Assembly: GCA_035415725.1 (NCBI GenBank) | Contig: DAOOGN010000100.1 | Coordinates: 1 to 14,581, forward strand | Direction: 5' to 3' | DNA length: 14,581 nucleotides | Source of the DNA: DSWT01 sp035415725 | GTDB taxonomy: Bacteria > Chloroflexota > Anaerolineae > B4-G1 > SLSP01 | Shown here: piece after piece, positions 1-7,000 of the stretch | Layout of the letters: each line of letters opens with the position of its first letter | How positions within the stretch are numbered: position 1 is the stretch's first letter | Translations under genes and position numbers: made by a program | Notes under the pieces: generated by a model | The model's input: only the letters and a program-made list of their open reading frames with translations | Told to the model about the DNA's origin: nothing | Database searches by the model: none

Positions 1-181
1 CATTCATAGCATAGACCTCAAAGTTTCCATCGCGATCTGACTGGAAACAGATTTTGCTCTCGCCAACAGAGGGCAGGGCAAGGGGTCCTCCCTGAGATTG
101 CGCCGAAGTCGCACCCGCCAGCGGCAGCAACAGGCAAACCATACCAACGATCAGACCGCAACAGAAAGATTTACGGCTCAT
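1..181 (-). CDS. TolB-like (PD40/WD40-like propeller) secreted protein, N-terminal part only
   Basis: Sixty codons are visible before the gene leaves the window on the left. The start is ATG at 179-181, preceded by a strong ribosome site (AGGAGG, plus-strand 188-193) six bases away. Residues 1-28 form a classic signal peptide: basic MSRKS, a hydrophobic core, then an Ala-rich cleavage area near TSAQS. Around residues 43-60 the protein reads KICFQSDRDGNFEVYAMN, which matches the first strand of a PD40 (TolB-like) beta-propeller repeat (form: IaFtSdRdGnyEIYvMn). Such proteins are exported and fold as propellers. The ligand or function cannot be told from this fragment. It overlaps the end of a short upstream reading frame (171-326) by 11 bases, which suggests translational coupling. 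Confidence 0.8.
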   Translation of the reverse strand, partial: MSRKSFCCGLIVGMVCLLLPLAGATSAQSQGGPLALPSVGESKICFQSDRDGNFEVYAMN

Positions 182-326
182 CAGATTCCTCCTCTGCATT
201 TGAATCGGATGATTGAATAAGTTTGGTAGCCGAGCGCAAGATCTCCAGCAATTGCTGCTCATCTTGAAAGTACCGCCGTTCGGCGCGCTCCGGCGTCGCC
301 AGGGGCAATCCCTCCGTAAGCGTCAT
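171..326 (-). CDS. Overlapping acidic helical reading frame (51 aa), coupled to the TolB-like gene
   Basis: From ATG at 324-326 this frame reads MTLTEGLPLATPERAERRYF then a Glu/Gln/Leu helix and an acidic tail ending EESDEP, with stop TAA at 171-173. It overlaps the upstream 62-aa frame by 68 bases and runs into the start of the TolB-like gene. Composition (amphipathic EQQLLEILRSATKLI, acidic end) looks like real protein. However, the ATG has no Shine-Dalgarno sequence, only a C-rich stretch. It is either a separate small gene translated by coupling, or the C-terminal half of the 259-447 gene after a one-base frameshift near 290-330. The frameshift reading would give one protein with an N-terminal anchor and a cytoplasmic or exported helical tail. 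Confidence 0.4.
   Translation of the reverse strand: MTLTEGLPLATPERAERRYFQDEQQLLEILRSATKLIQSSDSNAEEESDEP
188..193 (-). promoter_or_regulatory. Strong ribosome binding site of the TolB-like gene
   Basis: AGGAGG on the minus strand with a six-base spacer to ATG at 181. It lies inside the last codons of the overlapping short reading frame (171-326), so that frame may be translated into the start of the next gene. Confidence 0.75.
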
Positions 327-447
327 CGGGGGAAATTGGGTATGTGATCGCCGCTGTATCTACCCATACAGGGTGGCTAATCCATGCTGCCAGGGCCACC
401 ATGGAGGGTACGATAGCGAATAATAAAAACATGCGTGTCTTCTTCAT
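259..447 (-). CDS. Short exported or membrane-anchored protein, possibly frameshifted
   Basis: A 62-aa reading frame starting MKKTRMFLLFAIVPSMVALA. I chose ATG at 445-447 rather than the far upstream in-frame ATG because an AGGAGA ribosome site (455-460) stands eight bases before it. The N-terminus has two lysines and one hydrophobic segment (about residues 6-23), so it is a signal peptide or a single membrane anchor. The C-terminal third (from about GGIAPGDAGARR) is Arg/Ala/Gly-rich and looks non-native. The +1 frame over the same DNA gives a far more protein-like acidic helix. The gene may therefore be a frameshifted ORF whose true C-terminus is encoded at 171-326. No known family was recognised. 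Confidence 0.5.
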   Translation of the reverse strand: MKKTRMFLLFAIVPSMVALAAWISHPVWVDTAAITYPISPDDAYGGIAPGDAGARRTAVLSR

Positions 448-545
448 GGTTGTTTCTCCTGACTCACTAACTGCGTCCCTTTTCACTTGACAAAAATAAA
501 AGATTTGCAATAGAGATTTTGTAAACTTTTAGTCTTGTGAACGTA

Positions 546-562
546 GCCATTTTTTCAATGGC
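546..562. other. Small hairpin GCCATT-TTTTC-AATGGC
   Basis: A six-base-pair perfect stem with a five-base loop in the AT-rich leader upstream of the minus-strand genes. No T-tract follows on either strand, so it is not a convincing terminator. The AT-rich stretch 480-545 probably carries the promoter of the 259-447 gene, but I could not fix hexamers. Confidence 0.3.
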
Positions 563-650
563 TTACTCCCCTTCCCCCTCTCCAGCGTTTTCGCCAGGGA
601 GGGTTCAGGAGGAGAGGAAATCTCCTCATCATCCCCCGCACCCACAGAAC

Positions 651-771
651 AGGACTTACGCAGACAGGTGCCATTTTACCGCCGAGTACGCAGAGACCGC
701 AAAGATTTTGTGATTCCTCTGCATACTCGGCGACCTCTGCGGTGGAAAAGCATTGTCATGGCGTAAGTCCT
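651..771. mobile_element. MITE-like element A with AGGACTTACGC ends
   Basis: About 121 bp bounded by a perfect 11-bp inverted repeat, AGGACTTACGC at 651-661 and GCGTAAGTCCT at 761-771. Inside is a second inverted pair, CGCCGAGTACGCAGAG (680-695) and CTCTGCATACTCGGCG (717-732), identical at 15 of 16 positions when one is reverse-complemented. There is no coding capacity. AGAAC occurs just outside both ends (646-650 and 773-777), a possible but imperfectly placed target duplication. Nested inverted repeats without a gene are typical of non-autonomous miniature transposable elements. The mobilising transposase is not in this window. Confidence 0.65.
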
Positions 772-788
772 AAGAACTAAGATCGGAA

Positions 789-839
789 ATAGTGTAGCAA
801 AGGGGAATAACGGGAGAATAACAGAAAGTACGAAATATG
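789..839. repeat. Duplicated sequence, copy 1 (contracted heptamer form)
   Basis: Positions 801-828 match 9893-9920 at 27 of 28 bases in the same orientation, and the preceding 789-800 is partly alike. The next 11 bases (829-839, TACGAAATATG) match 9949-9959. The 28 bases present in copy 2 but absent here equal exactly four 7-bp units of the array found there. On the minus strand the block includes TACACT (plus 791-796), aligned with TATACT in copy 2, so both copies carry a possible -10 element. Confidence 0.75.
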
Positions 840-842
840 ATC

Positions 843-964
843 AGGACTTACGTAAGCCTGGCTCGAATCAAGCGGTGGAGGATTTGTAGTGACGCCTTCA
901 GGCGTCTCTTAGGAGCTAAGAACGGCTGAAGCCGTCACTACAAACGGAAATTTGCGTAAGTCCT
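843..964. mobile_element. MITE-like element B with AGGACTTACG ends and cloverleaf core
   Basis: About 122 bp bounded by AGGACTTACG (843-852) and CGTAAGTCCT (955-964), the same ends as element A but a different interior. The core 883-944 folds almost completely: outer arm TTTGTAGT/ACTACAAA (883-890 with 937-944), then three consecutive hairpins, GACGCC-TTCA-GGCGTC (891-906), TCTTAG-GAG-CTAAGA (907-921) and ACGGCT-GA-AGCCGT (922-935). There is no ORF. It resembles the small palindromic elements common between genes of Chloroflexota and cyanobacteria. That comparison is from memory and was not searched. Confidence 0.65.
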
Positions 965-979
965 AATGATGATAGAGTA

Positions 980-1020
980 GGGGGATCTGCCAGGTTTTGC
1001 CCCCCCCCGGCAGGTCCCCC
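980..1020 (-). terminator. Terminator-like hairpin after the giant gene
   Basis: GGGGGATCTGCC (980-991) and GGCAGGTCCCCC (1009-1020) are inverted at 11 of 12 positions. They begin nine bases after the giant gene's TAG on the minus strand. The loop contains a run of nine C/G (1000-1008). No U-tract follows, so it may act as an RNA stabiliser or a weak terminator. Confidence 0.4.
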
Positions 1021-1029
1021 GCGATACGG

Positions 1030-4000
1030 CTACGGATTGCTGCGCAGCACCAGTGGCAGATAGATTTTCCGTTCGGCAGCAACGGCCTCCATGACGACAG
1101 TGACGGCATCGGGCGTTGCCGGAGCCGCCTCACGCTGCCCTACGGCGTCGGTTGCCACGCTGTAGAAAGCATACTGATGGCCGATTTCCCCGACGAAGCT
1201 GGCCTGCGTGGTGGTGACCGTCGCCTGCCAGAGGACGAAGGCCCCGCCATCCGTGGCCACGTAGAGGTCATACACGCGCACGCCGGAGCCGCTATCGCTG
1301 CCGCTCCAGGTGACGGTGAAGGGGGAGGTGACCGTGGGCGATAACGGTTCCACCTGGCTGACAGGCGGCAGTAGATCGAGCGTGTTGGTGACAACGTTCG
1401 TGTCCATCGGTGGGTTCACGTCGAAGACGATGCGCGCCTGGTTGGTGATCGTCGTGCCGTCCGCCAACCCGGCCTGGGGGCGGATGGCAAACATGACGTA
1501 GCCCTCGCCGCGATGTTCGGCGTCGTTGGGCGGTAGAAAGCCGGCCAGTGGATCCTCAGGCCAGTCATTCGTCACCGGGTCGTTCGAGCGCATCTCCCAG
1601 CGCACCGCCCCCGTCGGCGCGTGAAGCACGGCCGTCACGCGCACCGGGTTGGAATCGGTCGCCACGGTGGCCTCGTCGGTGAAGAATTGCCGACCGGCCG
1701 GCACATCGAGGACGGTATTGTTGAAGCCGATCTCAAGCAGCTCGAACGTGGACCAGTCCAGCCTGGTGTCCAACACGTCAGTGATGACGATTTGCTGCGC
1801 CGGAGCGGTGGCCGTGGGCACGTTCTCGAAGTGGATGGTGTAGATCAACGGTGTCCCGGCCACGACGTAACCCGGCGTGCCCACGCCGATGGCGCCCTTG
1901 TCGTTGGGATCCCCAGAGTGCTTGTCGGGCTTGGTCGCGGTGTCGTCATCGGTGCGATCGTCAGGCTTGGGTGGTTTTTGAGGCTGGTTGCACTTGTCTT
2001 CCCAGCATTTTTCGAAGGCGTCGCTTGCCAGGCCGGCGTAGAAATGCGCCATGTGCTGGGCGTTATGGTAGTCTGCCTCGGCATTCTTGAGATCCCGCAG
2101 GCTGGCCGTGGTGTCTACCCAGGTCTGAATGCCGGCGCTCAGCGTAGCCAGAACGTCGCTGAGCTTTCCCAGTTGGTCCGCCATGGGCGAGGCGCGCATT
2201 TGGCTGATGAACGAGCCAAATTGGGCCAGGTCGCCCGCGAAACTTGTCAAAGCGGCTGGGTCGCTAAACAATTTTGGGTTTTGGAGTTGGCTGATCAAAT
2301 CTGGCAAGGAGATATGAGCTGTGGAAATATATCCGCCGGGTAAACTCCCCGCCCATTGTTTGAAACCCAGCATTTGGAGCATCCCCATATGCAAGTTGTC
2401 AATGCGGTCAATCTTGTTTTCCAGGATGGCGATACTGCGCGGGTCGGTCACCGATTCAAGTTCGGATTGCAATTGTGTTCGCACGCTGTTATAACTGGCT
2501 GTTGCGCCATCCAGGCTGACATCGCTCGCAGCCAGGAAGTCTGAAAGCAGCTTGAGCGTATTGATGGCGGTCAAGCCTACATTCGCTCCTAACTCCTGCA
2601 TGTAACCATCCCATCGTTGCCCCCAGCCGTCGTAGAAACCATCGGCGGCCCGTTGGTATTTAAGGGCGATGGCCCAATACTCCATCCCGTGGGGACAATC
2701 AGGGTCATAGTGCGGCGGGCGGCTTTGAACCCGCGGCTCGGCCTTGGGCGAGCCCAAGGCATCGCGCAACCATTGGGTAATCTTGAGCGCCCAGGGATTG
2801 TTGAAGGCTGCCGTCTCGCTCCACCATGTCGTGTCTCCCCACTCTATCTGTGGGGATTGCGCCGCGAGCAGGCTCAGACGCGCCGCGCGGGACTCCTGGC
2901 TCAACGCCTCCGCCAGTCCCACCCAGTGTGCGGTCAGATCAACGTCGTTGCGCGTTTCGCCGGCGGTCACCGTGATAACGCGCGGCGTGACGGCAAAGCC
3001 CATCGCGTTAGCGCGCAGCTCGAATGTGCCCGGCGCCAGCGTGCGCAGGGTATAGTAGCCATCGCCGTCCGCCTGCACCCGGGCCACCGGGAGGCCCTCG
3101 ACTGAGTAGGCGGTTACCTGCGCCAGGGTCGGCGCACTGCCCGTTTCATCCTGAATGCGCCCGGAAATGGAAAGGGTCGAGACCGGCAGTACCACGTTAT
3201 AGGTCAGTGTGGCGCCGGCTGCCAGGTTCAGATCCGCATACTCGACAGGCCCACAGAGGAGGCCGGGCGGATCCTCACGCAGGTCGGCGCCCGCCAGCCT
3301 GTAATGGCCCGGCGGCAGCGTCGGCAGCTCGAAGACACCGCCGACGCCGCTGAGGACTTGCCAGCGCAGGGCCGGCTGTGCCGGATCGTAAACCGTAAGC
3401 TGGATGTCGCCCATAGGCGTCCCACAGCTATCCGTGACCCGTCCGGCGAGCGTCGCGGGCATGTCCAGGTCTGTTTGCAGGGTGTTCACGCCGCCATGCA
3501 CGGTGACGAGCGCCTGGTGAGTGGCTTTGCCCGCGAACACGCTGCTCAACCGGTACACACCCGGCGTAAGGCCGGAGATCGAGACGCCCCCCGAAGTGTC
3601 TACCGTGATGACCCGGCCTTCCACAAGCGGTTGCGGCAGGTCAGGACGTCCGAGGAGGACCACTCCGCCGCCGGCGATGAATTGGCTCGCGGCGAGATCG
3701 TAGAAAGTGAGGTTCAACGTAGCCGACCCGGCCCGGATATCGCCCAGATCGGTCTGCTGCCCCTCCGTTACCGTGACATCAGACAGGATTGGGAACCAGG
3801 CCTGAGCACTGCTAAACGTCAGCGTATAGACGCCAGGGCTGATGGGGGAGAAAGCAAAGGTACCATCTTCCTGACTCATGGTGATCAGCGCGACTTGCTG
3901 ATAGCCTGCCAGCGAGACCAGCACCGCGCTGATAGGAGTACTGCCTTCAGCCGCCAGCAGCCGGCCGCGCATCGAGCCGCCGGTGATCGTCAGGCTGACA

Positions 4001-7000
4001 TCCAGGCTGGCGGGGATGTCGGCAATGTTCACTTCGCGCCGGTGCGAGCCGTCGTCCAACATCAACAGGTGTGTGCCTGTGTAGAGGCGGGAGAAGCCGA
4101 ACCAGCCGTTCTCGTCGGTGAGTCCATAGTTGATCGCACCATCCGGCCGGCGCAAGTCGAACAACACATTCTCAAGCGGCCGACCGGCCGTCGTGCGAAC
4201 GACGCCGGAGATCAAGGCTGTAGGGGTCAGCGTCACATTGTAAAACAGGGTCTGGCCGGCGACCAACGTGATGGTATCAGTGAACACAGGATACGTCGTG
4301 GACGCCACTTCCACCGTGTACACGCCGCCCGTCAACCCGGCGATACTGTACTCGCCCGCCGAATCGCTTATGCCCAAACCGACTCGTGCGTCATCTTTAA
4401 GCAGGCTGACGACGACCTTATTCACCGGAGCGCCCTGGGCGGAAATCACCCCTCGCAGGGTGGCGCCGGTCGCCAACGTCAGGTCTACATCGGCGGTCAC
4501 CGCGTTAGCCACTACGTTGACGTTCGTGATGATCTGTGTCACGTGATCGGCCGCGGCGGCTGTGACCGAGCGGATGCCGGGCAGCACACCGTCAAGTCTA
4601 TAGTGACCCTGCTCATCGCTCGTCGCCTCATGCGACTCGTCGCTCCCGTCGCTCATCCAAACGTGTACCCCCACCAGCGGAGCGCTCGTGTCGCTCTGTC
4701 GCACCGTCCCGGCGATTGCGCCGCCGGCGACGGCAATAAGATCAGGGGCATGCGTGATTTGCCCTTCGCGCACCTGGATGCCCGTCACCCGTACAGGAAC
4801 GAGGGCAGGATCGGCGAAGCGAAGCGTGTAGACGCCATCTGCCAGCCCTTCGATTCTGTAACCGCCCTGCGCGTCGAGCGCGCCGTGGTAGATGGCGTTT
4901 GTGGCATCCACCGCCGTGACGCCATAGTCGCCAGCGGTCAGATCGAAATCCGGGGGAGTGATGACGCGCCCACCAATCTGTCCTCCCCAGGTGACGATCC
5001 ACGTGTATGGCCCGCCGACCGTAGCCGTGATCGGACGCCGGTCTGCCGGCGGCAGGTAAGCTCCAAACTGCAAGGTATAGTTGACAGCGGCCAGGCCGCT
5101 CAAGCGCACCAGCCCATCCGCCGTCGAGACCGCACTGCTGACCGTGTCGGTGGTGGGACCGACGGCGGTCACGTTCACACCGCCCAAGGGATGCAAAACA
5201 TCGTTCAAGTACACATAGCCCGACAGGACTGTGTGCAGATCCACCAGCTTATCCAGAACCGCGTAACTGAGCGAGACGGCCGGGTCATGGCTGCGGCTGC
5301 CGGTTCGCACGCTGTAGAGCGTTGCGGCATGGGCCAACACTTTGACATAGTCGCCCCAGGTATTGCCGGCGTCCTGCCGGAGAGCAGCCCATGCTGTGTC
5401 CCAATCAGGGTCTGCGGTGGAAGGCTTGACCTGCGCCTTGATCTGCTCCCAATCCAGAGCACCCGTGGAATCCTCCAGCGTATAGGAGGTATTGAGTGTG
5501 TTGTTGCCACGCACGGCGCGCACGTACACCGCGACGCGACCGCTATGCCCGGGTCGCAAGATGCCGGCCGGCCCGTCCATGCTCACTGCCTGGAACAAGA
5601 GGCTGGCGCCGGTCAGTGTGATCGCCCTGTCCAGCCGCAGTTGACAGCCTGTTGGACTTTCGACCAACACCAGCGGTGCAGCCAGATCCACATCCCCCAG
5701 GTTGGTGTACTCGATCCACGCCACGAACTCGCGTTCCGCCCGAATGTTGTCGGGCATCAGGATGTGCGTCTTGAATTGTCGGTTGCCGCCGGCGACCACC
5801 TCGAACGCGCCGGCTAAGGTCTGACTGGCGGCCGGCACGGTCGCGCGCACGTCATAGGCTCCCGCCGCCAGCCCTTGCAGATCAAAGGTGGCATACGCCA
5901 GCGTCGCATCGACCACGCTCACGCTTTCCGCCGTGCGCTCGACGCTGCCCTGGACAAGGGAAACTTGCATCCCGCCGGCAAAACCGGCCCCGTTCAAGCC
6001 GATGGTCACGCGACCGCTGTTGCCGCCGCGCGCCAGATCCAGCGAGGTCAGCTCAAACGTGAGCGGCGAAGCCGTCAATTGATAAGCCGTCGGACCGGTA
6101 GGCAGGGATGACGCCAGCACCATGAGGTAATACACACCGCCGTCGGCGTTCTGAATCGTCACCCGAGCATCCGGCTGATTCCATTGTGCACTGCGCGCGT
6201 CAAAACGCTGCAGCGTCGGCGCTTCACCCCGACCGATGTAAAGCTGCGTCCAGCCGGTGTCGTCCTGCCGATCCACCTGAATCGCCACATCTTCGCCAGG
6301 GACCGGCCGAATCTTGTAGAGGAGCGCCTCGCCCTCTGCGTCCAGCGTCCCCGGCAACGTCTGGCCCACGACCAGTTCGGGGACCGACAGACTCACCACG
6401 CCCGCCGATTGGCCGATGTTGTTATCCCAGTTTTGCCCCTCGAACACGTCGCCGTGGCGGTTGGTGTGCACCTGCCAGCGATATGCGCCTTCCGTCCCCC
6501 CGGGCACATTTACAGTCACGCTGAAAGTAGCCGTCTGGTTTGGCCCCAGCACGCCGCCGGACACAAACTCGCCCACGTCCAGCGCCGCGCCGTCCGGCCC
6601 CAGCAGCGCCACCTCATCGCGCCAGTCGCCGCTGACGGTCTGCACCCCGATGTTCCGCACCGTCCATACCACCTGCGCCGACTGCGTGGCCGTCACCTGC
6701 AACGGCCCAACGACCGAGTCCACGACCAGGTCAAGGTCCGACGGCGCCGTTTCCACAAATTCATACGCCCCCATATCGGCAAACGCCCCCAGGGTGGTCG
6801 TGATGCCGGTATTGGGCGTGCGCGGATCGTCGTAGCGCGGCGCGCCCAGCATGTCGGTCGCCGGGGCGAGCGTGCCATCCGCTGCATCAATCATCGGGCT
6901 GGCGTAGCGTAGCCGATAATTGCCGCCTGCCGTATCCTTGAACTGCGGATCCACCGACACGTTGCCGTTTGTACCGGTGGGATCGGCCAGGCCGCTATAG

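Noticed and set aside
609..627. Hairpin GAGGAGA-GGAAA-TCTCCTC as a terminator
   Set aside because: The stem is only seven pairs and no T-tract follows on either strand. It lies in low-complexity purine/pyrimidine-rich DNA where such stems are easily found.
883..944. tRNA gene
   Set aside because: The cloverleaf fold lacks the conserved D-loop, anticodon-loop and T-loop sequences and the 3' acceptor pattern. It lies inside a mobile-element-like repeat.
1000..1008. Run of nine C as a phase-variation switch
   Set aside because: It lies outside any coding frame, in the loop of the hairpin after the giant gene's stop, so length changes would not alter a protein.
1621..2343. 240-aa plus-strand open frame
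   Set aside because: Antisense to the helical and DPNDK domains of the giant gene. No recognisable domain or ribosome site.
3304..5817. 837-aa plus-strand open frame
   Set aside because: It lies wholly antisense to the carboxypeptidase-regulatory-like modules of the giant gene. Its product is Arg/His/Gln/Asp-rich without domains, signal or ribosome site, as expected of a shadow frame in GC-rich DNA.
6184..6912. 242-aa plus-strand open frame
   Set aside because: Antisense to the CARDB/PPC-like part of the giant gene. The composition is rich in Arg, His and Pro and no family features are visible.
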